A DNA stretch of 64,000 nucleotides, from NCBI RefSeq assembly GCF_902506655.1, contig NZ_LR734808.1:1860001-1924000 (forward strand), written 5' to 3'. Position numbers and translations under genes: made by a program. Below, in pieces: positions 1-8,912 of this stretch. This stretch comes from Marinoscillum sp. 108. GTDB lineage: Bacteria > Bacteroidota > Bacteroidia > Cytophagales > Cyclobacteriaceae. The first letter of the stretch is position 1. The number at the start of each line of letters is the position of its first letter. The notes under the pieces are model-generated. The model was not told the DNA's origin and did no database searches. It was given only the letters and a program-made list of their open reading frames with translations.

Positions 1-594
1 GCTGAAATGCTCTTGCAGGAACCTCTGTCTGAGGCCCAGCTGAATGAGGTGAGTAAAATCTACGAAGCAGCCGGAAGGCTCTCCCGACTCAAGGAAGGGC
101 TATCCACCCTTACAAAGATCGACAACAACCAGTTTGTAGAGTCAGAGCCGATCGAACTGAAAGCTTTCATCATGAGTCGGCTGTCCGGTTTTGATGAGCT
201 GGTTGACCTCAAAGGCCTGAAAGTAGACCTCAGATTTGAAGGGAACCCGATACTCAACTTTAGCAATGATCTCATGTACATGATGATCACCAACCTCCTG
301 AGCAACTCCATCAAGCACAACATTCAAGATGGCACCATCAGGATCATACTGACTCAAAATCACCTGGTCATTGAAAATACAGGCAAAGACCCGGGTCTCC
401 CCACAGCATCCCTCTTTGATCGGTTCAAAAGGTCTGGCGAAGGGCATGAATCTACCGGACTGGGGCTGTCCATCATCAAGAGAATTGCCGATCTTTACGA
501 CATGACCATCCTCTATACATACCAGGATGGGTGGCACCGGATAAAAATCAGCTTCAATTCCCAAAAACATCAAAATCATGAAGATCAACGCTAA
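1..594 (+). CDS. Sensor histidine kinase, C-terminal part (5' end outside window)
   Basis: The reading frame is open from base 1, so the gene begins upstream of the window and only about 197 residues are seen. The visible part holds the end of a dimerisation helix followed by a HATPase_c (GHKL) ATP-binding domain. The N box is NLLSNSIKHN (around residues 94-103 of the visible protein) and the G2 box is STGLGLSIIKRI (around 150-161). These bind ATP for autophosphorylation of a His that must lie near or before the window edge. No receiver domain follows, so the partner regulator must be elsewhere, probably upstream. The 3' end overlaps the next gene by 17 bp, which suggests co-transcription. 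The family call is secure; the signal sensed cannot be known because the sensor part is missing. Confidence 0.88.
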   Translation, partial: AEMLLQEPLSEAQLNEVSKIYEAAGRLSRLKEGLSTLTKIDNNQFVESEPIELKAFIMSRLSGFDELVDLKGLKVDLRFEGNPILNFSNDLMYMMITNLLSNSIKHNIQDGTIRIILTQNHLVIENTGKDPGLPTASLFDRFKRSGEGHESTGLGLSIIKRIADLYDMTILYTYQDGWHRIKISFNSQKHQNHEDQR

Positions 595-1030
595 CAACCC
601 CGGGGAGTACATCAGTCAGCTGCCAGATGAAAGGCAGGAAGCTTTCCAAAAACTCCGACAGACCATTTTGGACCATCTCCCTGAAGGGTTTGAAGAGAGG
701 ATGAGCTACGGAATGATCGGGTATGTGGTACCACATGAGCGCTACCCGGCGGGCTATCATTGCGACCCCAAACTGCCCCTCCCCTTTATTAATATTGCCT
801 CGCAGAAGAATTTCATCGCCCTCTACCACATGGGCATCTACGCAAACCCTGACCTCATGGAGTGGTTTACGACAGCCTATCCGCTACATTGCAAAACCCG
901 GCTGGACATGGGCAAGAGTTGCATTCGTTTCAAGAAAGTCAATGATATCCCCTTTGAACTGATCGGCCAACTGGTGAGCAAAGTAACAGCAGAAGAATGG
1001 ATACAATGCTATGAAACCCGCCTGAGGTAA
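578..1030 (+). CDS. DUF1801 (YdhG-like) domain protein
   Basis: This 150-residue soluble protein has the layout of the DUF1801/YdhG fold: an early helix with ISQLPDERQEAFQKLR, then EERMSYGMIGYV, and a central PFINIASQKNFIALYHMG strand pair. The C-terminal KSCIRFKK-NDIPFELI segment is also typical. The biochemical function of this fold is not established; members are small cytosolic proteins distantly related to iron-chaperone frataxin-like folds. The start overlaps the kinase stop by 17 bp, so the two are probably translated from one message. No catalytic motif is evident. Confidence 0.75.
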   Translation: MKINANNPGEYISQLPDERQEAFQKLRQTILDHLPEGFEERMSYGMIGYVVPHERYPAGYHCDPKLPLPFINIASQKNFIALYHMGIYANPDLMEWFTTAYPLHCKTRLDMGKSCIRFKKVNDIPFELIGQLVSKVTAEEWIQCYETRLR

Positions 1031-1160
1031 AAGCCACCACCCGTATTGTTCTGTGCATTCGTCAGAATAAAAACCATTTTTTCACTTGCGATAGTCATTT
1101 TTACAGAATTCATCCAGAATCTACTTGTAAGTTCACTTAGAATTTAACGTCACTTAGATT

Positions 1161-1745
1161 ATGGAAATAAAGAACAAATTCATCCTGATCTCACTAGGAA
1201 TCATACTGGCCCCGGCCGTCATACTCCTCTTTTGGAACCCTCCGGGCCATTACGAACAAACCAAAGAAGCCCGCCTGATGAGAGATTTGTGTAATGAAGT
1301 AGCATCTAGCGAAACCCTAAGAGCGCAGGACGATTTCAATAAGCTGATCGAACTCATTTCGGTGCACATACACCAGTATGCAGACAACAGCAATGAGACT
1401 GTAGCCCGGGCCGTGATGGAGCTGAGAGCCTTGCAAAATGAAGCAGAGTTTCGCACCATAGACGTGGACATGTACCACAGGAAGTTTGCCAGGATACTGG
1501 TGGAGCTGGCCCAGGTAGAACTGGAAGATGCCATAGGCTTTGAGGCACAGCATCAGGCATATGGTGTGAAGAAATCTGTGCGAGAAGCCAAGCATTACCT
1601 TCACGATGCACTCATTTTCTCTCGGACCTCATCGCTCAGTCATCAGAAAGAATTGGAATATGAGTTTGAAAAGCTGAGTATCTCCAATGTCAGCAATGAG
1701 CAGATCAGAAACTGTATTGCCGCTACGCAAAAGGTTGTTTCATAA
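1161..1745 (+). CDS. Hypothetical protein with N-terminal membrane anchor
   Basis: I do not recognise a named family. The 194-residue product starts with a short charged stretch and one hydrophobic segment (about residues 7-26, ending in a FWNPPG turn), so it is probably anchored in the inner membrane with the rest in the periplasm. The remainder is predicted mostly helical and rich in Glu, Ala, Arg and Leu, with ELAQVELEDAIGFEAQ and VREAKHYLHDALIF giving a helical-repeat look. It stands alone behind a 130 bp gap. The start ATG is preceded by an A-rich leader without a clear Shine-Dalgarno sequence, as is usual in Bacteroidota. Confidence 0.6.
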   Translation: MEIKNKFILISLGIILAPAVILLFWNPPGHYEQTKEARLMRDLCNEVASSETLRAQDDFNKLIELISVHIHQYADNSNETVARAVMELRALQNEAEFRTIDVDMYHRKFARILVELAQVELEDAIGFEAQHQAYGVKKSVREAKHYLHDALIFSRTSSLSHQKELEYEFEKLSISNVSNEQIRNCIAATQKVVS

Positions 1746-1764
1746 GTGTTCAAAATCCGCTCTT

Positions 1765-2086
1765 CAGGTTAGTTGCGGTCCCGCAGAGCGGGGCTGTAAC
1801 TGCCTGTAACATGGCCTAGCCGCTGACTTGTATATTTTCTACAGATTGTCTCCAGATTCAGTGGCTAGCTTAGTCTAAGCTAAACAAATGCATTATTCAC
1901 AACCAGCGGTGAGCATTTACCATTAGCAGATTCGTTATGGCCGGTCTGAAGCCCTGCTCATTGAGTTTGGGATCTTCGGGGGCTTCGCTGGTCATAACTT
2001 ACGAACCTAAGACGCAAGAAAATAATCATATAAAAGCAGTAAATGAGCGGTAAAAAGGCCCACTTCCCTGAGGTGGGTTTTTTTTT
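1765..2086 (+). ncRNA. Candidate structured non-coding RNA
   Basis: No credible ORF occupies this stretch. It folds into consecutive long stem-loops: 1765-1806 (about 13 bp with compensatory G-U pairs and an AGA loop, closed by CAGG/CCTG), 1816-1868 (11 bp, CTAGCCGCTGA against TCAGTGGCTAG), and 1935-1997 (10 bp plus 8 bp separated by a 2-nt bulge). It ends at an intrinsic terminator at 2059-2086. The many G-U wobbles are the kind expected of an RNA held by structure. I looked for tmRNA, RNase P, SRP and 6S signatures and saw none of the conserved tmRNA, RNase P or SRP motifs. A 6S-like or lineage-specific RNA is possible. The plus strand is inferred from the terminator's T-run. Confidence 0.42.
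2059..2086 (+). terminator. Rho-independent terminator
   Basis: An 8-bp stem (CCCACTTC / GAGGTGGG with one G-U pair), a 3-nt CCT loop and a run of nine Ts at 2078-2086. It reads rightwards and would end either the candidate RNA or a long transcript from the 1161-1745 gene. Confidence 0.85.
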
Positions 2087-2335
2087 GTGGATTAAACGAA
2101 ATTCCTGTTATGAGTATATTAAAGGTAGATAGTGATGATTGTGATCAAATTCCTCAAATGGATAACCACACAAATATTGCTTGATCCAAAATGATGGCTG
2201 ACTCAAAAACCTTTCTGCCGGCAGATTAAAAATAATACTTGACTCGCAATGGTTATTCTATTAGCTTGGATGATTCTATTAGTGAGATGTGTAAATAAAC
2301 TACCGCACCTTTCGATCTAAATCTATAACAGGTAA
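2087..2335. other. AT-rich leader before the lipoprotein gene, no gene seen
   Basis: About 250 bp with no convincing ORF beyond a 24-codon ATG frame at about 2110. It probably contains the promoter of the downstream lipoprotein, but I cannot point to a clear Bacteroidota -33/-7 pair. Confidence 0.4.
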
Positions 2336-3766
2336 ATGAAAAGCTTAATCATCTTCTTCTTCGCTATTCTCATTTTCCTTTCCTGTGAACAAACAATGAG
2401 AAACTTACCCATCGCCCCTGATGAAGTAGTAATTAGTGGAAACATTAAAGGATCATTTTGGCGAGAAGTCAAAATACAAGTAGTTCAGGATGTATTAAGT
2501 CAATACCAGCAATTCGAATACAAACCCGATTCAACAGAGTATTTCTGTTTTAGATTTAAAAAATCTACACCAAGTGAACTACAGCTCTCTGTGGGGCCTA
2601 ACAGGTTTAAGGCATGGGTATATCCGGGAGATTCGGTCTACCTGACCGCTCAAATCAAATCTGACAATGATGACTTTATCAGGCAGATAAATTTTGAGGG
2701 AAAGAAAGCCAATCAGTATAAGTACTTCCAAAACAAGGCGCTAAACCCTCTTTCATCTGAAATAGAACTCATTCGATTTCAGGCAAGGGATAGTTCCTAT
2801 GAGGATTTCCTATTATTAATGGATTCAGCTTATGATTTAGAATTACACCAGTTTGATCAGGATACTAGTGGGCTCGGGCTGCATGAGGATTTTATCCACT
2901 ATGAGTTAAACCGTTTAAGATATCGGCATTTAATAGAAAAGACCAGCGAACCAGCAATCAGACGACATCAAAGGTTTGATACCACCGGGTTCCCAGAGGG
3001 GTATTATTCCTATTTAGATAGGGTTGATTATAAAGATTCGTCCTTTCAAAACAGCCATTTATTATATGATTTTCTAAAGAATGCTGCTGAATCTAATATC
3101 GATGAATATATACCAGAGCAAGTTGGCATACCCAGATTAGACGCCTTTCTCAGAGTTCTCTTTAGGTTCTCGGAGGCCAATTTAGTTGGTCAGATAAGGG
3201 AGATTTTCGAAACGAAAGTTATTGATAACTATGCGAGATATGATTTGAACTCTTTTGATTCTTTGAGGCATTTATTAGCATCAAAAGGATATGACAATAA
3301 GCTTCTCGATTACTATGCATATTTGAGTGATTCCTTAAGGTCGCTTGAATTTACGCTTGATAAAAACATCACCGTCTACACTCGAGATGGAGAGGCACTC
3401 AACCTTAGCGAGCAAATCAGCAAGTTCCCATACACATACCTCAACATGTGGTTTGTTGGGTGTCGTGGTTGTGCGCTTGATTTTGAGCATCAGGAATACT
3501 TCGTGAAAAAATATGGAACGGAGATACAGTTTCTAAATATTTGCACAAGTAGCCCTGGAGAAAGATTCGATAGATTTATTGCAAAGTTCGGAGACACAGG
3601 AACACATTGTTTTGATATTGATCATGAACTCAGTGATCAAATTTTCGAGTACCCATATCATGGTTTGTTTGATTCCTCAGCCAAACTGATCATTAATAAT
3701 GTACATAGACCCAGTGACTCTGATCTCGATGAGTTTTTAGAACAACTTCTAAGCAAAAGAATATAA
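2336..3766 (+). CDS. Lipoprotein with C-terminal thioredoxin-like domain
   Basis: The 476-residue protein begins with a lipoprotein signal (hydrophobic residues 4-16, lipobox FLSC with Cys17), so it is exported and lipid-anchored. Residues about 25-110 resemble the beta-rich N-terminal domain of Bacteroidota TlpA-type lipoproteins; the middle is helical and acidic. The last ~120 residues fit a thioredoxin fold, with the motif WFVGCRGC near residue 375 giving a CxxC redox pair (C-R-G-C) in the position used by ResA/TlpA proteins. A role in periplasmic disulfide reduction is inferred from that motif. Base composition is more AT-rich than the next genes. It is monocistronic, preceded by a long gap and followed by a 180 bp gap. 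Confidence 0.72.
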   Translation: MKSLIIFFFAILIFLSCEQTMRNLPIAPDEVVISGNIKGSFWREVKIQVVQDVLSQYQQFEYKPDSTEYFCFRFKKSTPSELQLSVGPNRFKAWVYPGDSVYLTAQIKSDNDDFIRQINFEGKKANQYKYFQNKALNPLSSEIELIRFQARDSSYEDFLLLMDSAYDLELHQFDQDTSGLGLHEDFIHYELNRLRYRHLIEKTSEPAIRRHQRFDTTGFPEGYYSYLDRVDYKDSSFQNSHLLYDFLKNAAESNIDEYIPEQVGIPRLDAFLRVLFRFSEANLVGQIREIFETKVIDNYARYDLNSFDSLRHLLASKGYDNKLLDYYAYLSDSLRSLEFTLDKNITVYTRDGEALNLSEQISKFPYTYLNMWFVGCRGCALDFEHQEYFVKKYGTEIQFLNICTSSPGERFDRFIAKFGDTGTHCFDIDHELSDQIFEYPYHGLFDSSAKLIINNVHRPSDSDLDEFLEQLLSKRI

Positions 3767-3947
3767 ACAAAATTATCTCTCCAGGAATATCCAGATTATC
3801 TCCTCTGAATCTGAAGGGTGGCAAGGGAAACTGCTTTGATAGACTCTAAAGTATTACCATTGATTGATCTCCGATTAGTACTCCTACCTCCCGGATAATT
3901 ATATTTGGCAACAATTACTCAGAATTCGATCATCCACCGGCCCAACT

Positions 3948-5105
3948 ATGAGTCTTCTGCAGGTTCTACTTTTTGCCAGTTGTATTCAGGCGCTATTACT
4001 TGCCGGCTATTTCCTCTTTTATTCCTCTCTGAGAGGCATTCGTTTATTTGGTCTGCTGCTCATCGTCATGGCACTTCATCTCTATCTGGTAGCCAATGAC
4101 AACCAGGCCTTTTTTCTTCGGTTTCCACACCTGCTACACATCACCTGGGTTATTCCGGCCCTATATGGCCCGCTGATCCTGATATTTGTTCGGCGAATTA
4201 CCCGGTTAGGGGTGCACTTCAGTAAGGTGGAGGTAATTTATTTCCTGCCCTTTCTACTGCTGGTTACCTACCATTTTCCGTTTTTCATGTCTTCAGCATC
4301 AGCCAAGTCTCTGTACATAGCGGATTTCGAGCGATCAGTCGTTGATGATTTTGGGCTGATTAACCAGGCTGTTGCCTGGTTGCATGTAGCCTATTTTGGT
4401 ACGGCTTTATGGTATTTGAAAGCCTATCAACTGAAAATCCTTGATTTTGCAGCCAATGAAGAAGCCCGGCTGTTGTGGCTGGGGCACTTCCTGAGGTTTG
4501 CCCTGATCGTGGTGGCCATCGGTATTTTGGCCTTCTACTCCAAAAAATTTGATTGGCCCATGCTGCGCCATCTCTACCCCTATCACTTTCTCGGGCTGCT
4601 CGCGCTCATCTATTGGTGTGCCTTTTGCTTGATCAGGCAGCCTGTGATTTTCCAATCACCAGATGAGGAAGACCTCTTCATTAGCAACCAAAAAGCTCCG
4701 GGAAAAAGCAAAGTACAGGAAACCAATGTAGAACTGGCCGAACAACTGAAACACCTGATGGAAGAGGAGAAACTCTACAAAACTCCTGGCCTCACACTGG
4801 CGGATCTGGCCACCCTTCTGCAAACTAACAAGCAATATATTTCCGAAACCATCAATCAAACCTTTGGCAAAAACTTCTATGATTTTGTGAATGAATACAG
4901 ACTTCAGGAATTTTTATTCCTATCGGACAACCCTGACTATCATCACCTGAAACTGCTGGGCCTGGCCTACGAAGCTGGGTTCAACTCCAAAGCCACATTC
5001 AATGCGGTATTTAAAAAGCACTATGAGACCACACCCTCCAATTACCTAAGGTCTAAGGTAGTGGAAAAGGAGTCCGAATTGATCAATTCGGACGATTTGA
5101 AATAA
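3948..5105 (+). CDS. Membrane-bound AraC-family transcriptional regulator
   Basis: The 385-residue protein has about seven hydrophobic helices in residues 1-230 (for example LLQVLLFASCIQALLLAGYF and LGLLALIYWCAFCLI) followed by a cytosolic linker and a C-terminal AraC-type DNA-binding domain at about 265-370. The first HTH is LTLADLATLLQTNKQYISET, and the second contains KLLGLAYEAGFNSKATFNAVFKK, with the usual ATTPSNYLR ending. This 7TM-AraC fusion is common in Bacteroidota and is thought to couple a membrane signal directly to transcription. It is followed after 35 bp by the secreted HExxH protein gene, its most likely target or partner. Confidence 0.9.
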   Translation: MSLLQVLLFASCIQALLLAGYFLFYSSLRGIRLFGLLLIVMALHLYLVANDNQAFFLRFPHLLHITWVIPALYGPLILIFVRRITRLGVHFSKVEVIYFLPFLLLVTYHFPFFMSSASAKSLYIADFERSVVDDFGLINQAVAWLHVAYFGTALWYLKAYQLKILDFAANEEARLLWLGHFLRFALIVVAIGILAFYSKKFDWPMLRHLYPYHFLGLLALIYWCAFCLIRQPVIFQSPDEEDLFISNQKAPGKSKVQETNVELAEQLKHLMEEEKLYKTPGLTLADLATLLQTNKQYISETINQTFGKNFYDFVNEYRLQEFLFLSDNPDYHHLKLLGLAYEAGFNSKATFNAVFKKHYETTPSNYLRSKVVEKESELINSDDLK

Positions 5106-5140
5106 CACCATGTCGAATTTTGAGGGAAAAAGTTCACCTC

Positions 5141-6481
5141 ATGAAAGTCTTTGCATTCACTCTTCTAATGGTCATTGGGGCACTAGCCGGACAGGGCCAA
5201 ACCAGGCTTGCGTTCAATTTCCCGCTTTTGGACATTCCACAGAACACACAAAAGGAGCACCGATATCCATCAATGAGTCAGTCTATGGGCTATAGCAACA
5301 CCCTCTACGACCTCAGTTTTTGGGGTATCGACGCCCTCAACAATTCCCTGTTTCGTACCGACAATTGGAAATCCAGAACCAGTGGCTATCTCGCCGGACT
5401 GTTTTTCAGCAAGTATGGGAGTGAGCTACCCATTCCTCTTGGGGTGTGGGCGCACGAAGAGTACCACCGATCCGTACTTGGCGTAAATGGAGTCGCCAGC
5501 AAGAACGGCAACTGGATATTTCACAGGTGGGATGGTACTGTATATGGACCATCTGACGAAGAACTTGCTGATCTGAAAACCCGGGACGTCAACGCGCTCC
5601 TTTATAGCTATGTAGCTGGCGTACAATACGAAACACAGTTGACCAAAGAAAATGTACTCTTCGACTTTTATCATCCCCGAGGCTTTTACAAAAACCCGCT
5701 GTACTTATACAATGCCTACTATGTCTGGAATTACTTCCGGTTTTCCACCAGCACTCTTTCGGATTCTGTGAAAGTCATTGCACCCAAATATGAGTCGGAT
5801 ATAGCCAGCGAGCGTGACTATGCCGGGGCTGATCTTACTGCCTGGGCCTTTGATATGTTCAGCCCCAGCGCCTCATACTACGATCGGGATGATTTCCCGG
5901 ATGGCAGCGGTAAAAACAGAAGAGTCGGATTTCATGATTTAACCCCTGAGGGTCAAAGCTACCTTCGCAGGCAGCGCAGACTTTCACTGCTCAATTTTTT
6001 AAATCCTTCCATTGTGATGATCAACCGGATCCGGATCTCTGAGGCCATGACTATCATGCCGTTTTTTCAGTATCAGCCCACCCACTTCGGCAATGCACTC
6101 TCCCTGAATATGCCATTTACCTATGAGGAAAATGGCTACTACCTCGGACTCACTCAGTACAATAATTATCATCACCACTTTTATGGGATTGACATTGGGG
6201 TATATGACTTTAAAACCAGCTCAACAGAGCATCTTAGCATCTCATGTGTCATCAAACTCTGGAAACAACCTGAATCCTTCTATTCCGCGAAAGGAAAGTT
6301 CGGAGGTGCCGTGCAGCTAACCACTAAATACGCCATCTCGGATGAGGTGAGCCTTACCCTTCAGCTGGTCTCCAAATCTGCAGGTTGGATGGAGGGAAAC
6401 CCCTATCTTGTTAGAAAAATCAGCCCCATTTTCGGCCTGCAATACACAGTACCCGTTGGCCTGGACACCCATAGAAATTAA
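5141..6481 (+). CDS. Secreted protein with HExxH motif, AraC-linked
   Basis: I choose ATG 5141 because it gives a clean signal peptide (MKVFAFTLLMVIGALAG, cleaved near GQG-Q); an in-frame start at 5120 only adds seven residues. About 446 residues, rich in aromatic amino acids, with a beta-strand-like C-terminal half typical of outer-membrane or surface proteins (for example TIMPFFQYQPTHFGNALSLN). The segment GVWAHEEYHRSVLG contains HEEYH, an exact HExxH zinc-protease signature, but I do not recognise a peptidase family, so catalysis is unproven. It lies 35 bp after the AraC regulator and is probably in the same transcript. A strong hairpin at 6496-6527 follows the stop codon. Confidence 0.65.
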   Translation: MKVFAFTLLMVIGALAGQGQTRLAFNFPLLDIPQNTQKEHRYPSMSQSMGYSNTLYDLSFWGIDALNNSLFRTDNWKSRTSGYLAGLFFSKYGSELPIPLGVWAHEEYHRSVLGVNGVASKNGNWIFHRWDGTVYGPSDEELADLKTRDVNALLYSYVAGVQYETQLTKENVLFDFYHPRGFYKNPLYLYNAYYVWNYFRFSTSTLSDSVKVIAPKYESDIASERDYAGADLTAWAFDMFSPSASYYDRDDFPDGSGKNRRVGFHDLTPEGQSYLRRQRRLSLLNFLNPSIVMINRIRISEAMTIMPFFQYQPTHFGNALSLNMPFTYEENGYYLGLTQYNNYHHHFYGIDIGVYDFKTSSTEHLSISCVIKLWKQPESFYSAKGKFGGAVQLTTKYAISDEVSLTLQLVSKSAGWMEGNPYLVRKISPIFGLQYTVPVGLDTHRN

Positions 6482-6495
6482 GCATGTACAGCCTC

Positions 6496-6527
6496 CTGCC
6501 TGCTCCAGATCCAAAAGGAGCAGGCAG
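6496..6527 (+). terminator. Perfect 11-bp stem-loop after the HExxH gene
   Basis: CTGCCTGCTCC pairs exactly with GGAGCAGGCAG around a 10-nt loop, 15 bp after the stop codon. There is no T-run, so it may slow or stabilise 3' ends instead of being a classical terminator. It also argues against translation of the next gene from an ATG at 6484. Confidence 0.45.
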
Positions 6528-6633
6528 CTATGGCCAAGTGACAGTGCTCAATCATACGGTTCAGGCAGATCCATTTTTTACCTTAAAATTCCCATTAAAA
6601 CCCTTAGTTTCGCAGGGTACCAAAGCCGGACAT

Positions 6634-7383
6634 ATGCACACTGCCATTACCCTGGAGCTCATAGACCTGATTAGTATTTTACTTATCCTGATCCTCCTGT
6701 TTCTTGGCTATAACCTACTCTCCCTCAAGTGGTCTTACAAGATCAGTAAGCCTTATCAATGGGAGGAAGCCATCCGCCAGCGCGAGATCCCTGCGAATCT
6801 GCGAACACTGGAAAGAACCTACCGGGACAAAGTAAGGTTCTATACGTTCTGGTTTCAGGTGGAGCGCCTGCGCAAACAGGGAGTGCCAGGTGCTTTTGCA
6901 GAACTGGGGGTTTATCAAGGGGAGACTGCCAACATATTGCACGAAATGGATCCCGAAAGGAAGCTGCATCTTTTCGACACTTTTGAAGGCTTTCATGAAG
7001 CGGATCTTCACTCGGAAAATGATGAAGAAAAATACAGCACCACCACCTTTTCGAATACCTCTCTGGAGGGGGTCAAAGACTATATCAATGGTAATGAAAA
7101 TGTGGAGTTTCATCCGGGGTACTTCCCTGAGTCAGCTGCAGGCCTGAAGGAATCGCAATACGCCTTTGTAAACCTCGATGCTGACCTTTACAAACCCACC
7201 CTGGCTGCTTTGGAGTACTTTTATCCCAAACTTTCTCCGGGAGGGGTGATCATCATTCACGATTACAATCACAACTGGGACGGCATCCGAAAAGCGCTCG
7301 ATGAGTTTATGCCTACCATTCCTGAAACTTTACTGGAGCTGCCGGACTGGCAGGGAAGTGCGATGATTCTGAAAAACAGCTAA
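6634..7383 (+). CDS. TylF/MycF-like SAM-dependent methyltransferase, membrane-anchored
   Basis: The frame is open from 6484, but the ATG at 6634 is preferred because it starts with a membrane helix (LIDLISILLILILLFLGYNLL) and avoids the hairpin at 6496-6527. The ~249-residue product shows the macrocin O-methyltransferase-like order: a SAM-binding start GAFAELGVYQGETANIL, then LHLFDTFEGF, the metal/active-site stretch YAFVNLDADLYKPTLAALEYF, and GGVIIIHDYNH. TylF-family enzymes methylate sugar hydroxyls in a divalent-metal-dependent way; in Bacteroidota similar proteins are often linked to surface glycans, which is inference here. It is the last gene of a rightward run and faces a minus-strand gene 5 bp away. 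Confidence 0.8.
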   Translation: MHTAITLELIDLISILLILILLFLGYNLLSLKWSYKISKPYQWEEAIRQREIPANLRTLERTYRDKVRFYTFWFQVERLRKQGVPGAFAELGVYQGETANILHEMDPERKLHLFDTFEGFHEADLHSENDEEKYSTTTFSNTSLEGVKDYINGNENVEFHPGYFPESAAGLKESQYAFVNLDADLYKPTLAALEYFYPKLSPGGVIIIHDYNHNWDGIRKALDEFMPTIPETLLELPDWQGSAMILKNS

Positions 7384-7388
7384 GGCCG

Positions 7389-8585
7389 TCACTTCACCAC
7401 TAAACGTCTGGTATAAGCCTGAGAATCTGTAACCAACCTGAGCAGGTATACTCCTGGAATGAGTGACTCATCTGCTTGAGCAAGTACCATTCGGCTTCCT
7501 TCAGCATCCAGAGATTTGTGAAGAACCACAGATCCGTTGGCATCATAGAGATAGACTTTGGGTACCTCATTTTGAGATATTTCCGGGCAAACTATGGTCA
7601 AATCCCCCCTGGTAATGGGGTTGGGAAATACCGAAAAGCGCTCACCAGGAATTGCAGCGGCGGCAACCGCAATCGCCGGAAAATATTCGTATTCCCCATC
7701 AAAATCTACTTGCAGCAATCGGTAATAATAAGCAGTGGCCGACACATGCTCATCTCTGTATTCATATTCAATAAGACTCTTGGAGTTGCCGTGGCCAGAC
7801 ACTCTAGCCACTATGTCAAACTCAGCGCCATCTTCAGACCTCTCTATTTGGAAAAAATCATTGTTCGTTTCGGATGCCGTGGACCATGAAAGTACTACCG
7901 CAGAATCCTCATACGCTCCACTAAATGACAAAAGAGTCACCGGCAAGGCACCACATCCCACCCCACAGCATCCATCACTACAGTCATCCGGCCCACTCAC
8001 CGTTGCGCCCGGATCATTTACCGTAGTGGCAGACATGGTTCCTCCATCTGCCACGGTCATGGAGCTTCCCGGATTGGCATTCAATGCACCACCTATATCC
8101 ATCACGCCTCCATCGCCCACATTCATCACTCCCCCATTGTTGTTGTTAAAGTCATTGCCTACGGTAAGCGCTCCCGCTACTGATCCTCCCTGGCCTGCCG
8201 GAGCGAAGAGCGCCGAGAAAAATCCGCCATTGTCAATATCTCCCTGCACCTCCATACTAGACCCACCATTCAATATCAACTGTCCATCTCCATCTATGGT
8301 GAGATCTCCCTCGATGGTCACCGTTCCATTAACCACCAAAGTCCCATATATAGTAAAGTTACCCGTTATCAGCAGGTTGCCATTCACCGTCAGGGTTCGG
8401 TTGTTGTTAATTCTTAAACTGGAATAATCATCAGGATCCAGTGTACAGTCGTCAGAAACGAGATCAGTATGATCATCTATTCGGCCAGATGGGTTCAGAA
8501 AATTACCTGTAGTGGTTGGGCTGGGACAAGCAGCAAAGGCACCCCAGCAGAATAACGTAATGAATATGGCAAGTATAGACCTCAT
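7389..8585 (-). CDS. T9SS-sorted secreted beta-repeat protein
   Basis: The 398-residue product has a signal peptide (MRSILAIFITLFCWGAFA-A). Residues about 60-200 consist of short Gly/Asn/Val-rich repeats (NGTVTIEGDLTI, VNGNLLITGNFTI) that look like a right-handed beta-solenoid. A Cys-rich hinge (CSDGCCGVGCG) follows, then an Ig-like module (LPVTLLSFSGAYED, VLSWSTASETNNDFFQIERS) and a C-terminal type IX sorting domain with FSVFPNPITRGDLT and PGVYLLRLV...RRLVVK. It is therefore exported by the Sec and Por/Gld systems and attached to or released from the cell surface. Similar Ig-plus-sorting tails occur at 15.6 kb in this window. Function of the solenoid is unknown. Confidence 0.85.
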   Translation of the reverse strand: MRSILAIFITLFCWGAFAACPSPTTTGNFLNPSGRIDDHTDLVSDDCTLDPDDYSSLRINNNRTLTVNGNLLITGNFTIYGTLVVNGTVTIEGDLTIDGDGQLILNGGSSMEVQGDIDNGGFFSALFAPAGQGGSVAGALTVGNDFNNNNGGVMNVGDGGVMDIGGALNANPGSSMTVADGGTMSATTVNDPGATVSGPDDCSDGCCGVGCGALPVTLLSFSGAYEDSAVVLSWSTASETNNDFFQIERSEDGAEFDIVARVSGHGNSKSLIEYEYRDEHVSATAYYYRLLQVDFDGEYEYFPAIAVAAAAIPGERFSVFPNPITRGDLTIVCPEISQNEVPKVYLYDANGSVVLHKSLDAEGSRMVLAQADESLIPGVYLLRLVTDSQAYTRRLVVK

Positions 8586-8912
8586 GATTTGGTTGGTAAG
8601 GAGAGATCAAGATAATTCAACTTATATACAACTGAAAGAGGATTTCGATAAAGTACCTCATACCGGTGATGAACTATCTTCAGAAAACGGCAAAACTGAC
8701 TTTTGGCCTATTCTCCGCAAAGGAGCCAGTCTTTAAATGAAACTTTCTTCGGATTTATCTCATTTTACCAGTCAATTAGTTGGTCAAAAGAAGATACCAG
8801 CAATCACTATTTTTTTACTAATGTGTATAATGTACACATAAAAGATTCGCGCATTTCACTAGATTTATAAAATTATCTTCTTAAAATTTCGAAATTCATA
8901 TTTCAATCCTCA
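8586..8912. promoter_or_regulatory. Divergent intergenic region with small palindrome
   Basis: A 327 bp AT-rich gap between the divergent surface-protein genes at 7389-8585 and 8913-12413, so it must hold both promoters. At 8822-8838 TGTGTA and TACACA form a 6-bp inverted repeat with a 5-nt spacer, a plausible operator or promoter element about 75 bp before the rightward gene. No coding frame is convincing. Confidence 0.35.

Noticed and set aside
142-612. 156-codon minus-strand frame
   Set aside because: Shadow of the histidine kinase gene, whose ATP-binding motifs are unmistakable.
1765-2086. tmRNA or RNase P RNA
   Set aside because: No tag reading frame with an ALAA-type end, no CCA-type 3' acceptor end, and no GAGGAAAGUC-type core.
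7735-8427. 230-codon plus-strand frame
   Set aside because: Antisense of the T9SS beta-repeat protein; Pro/Ser-rich composition is the mirror of Gly-rich repeats.
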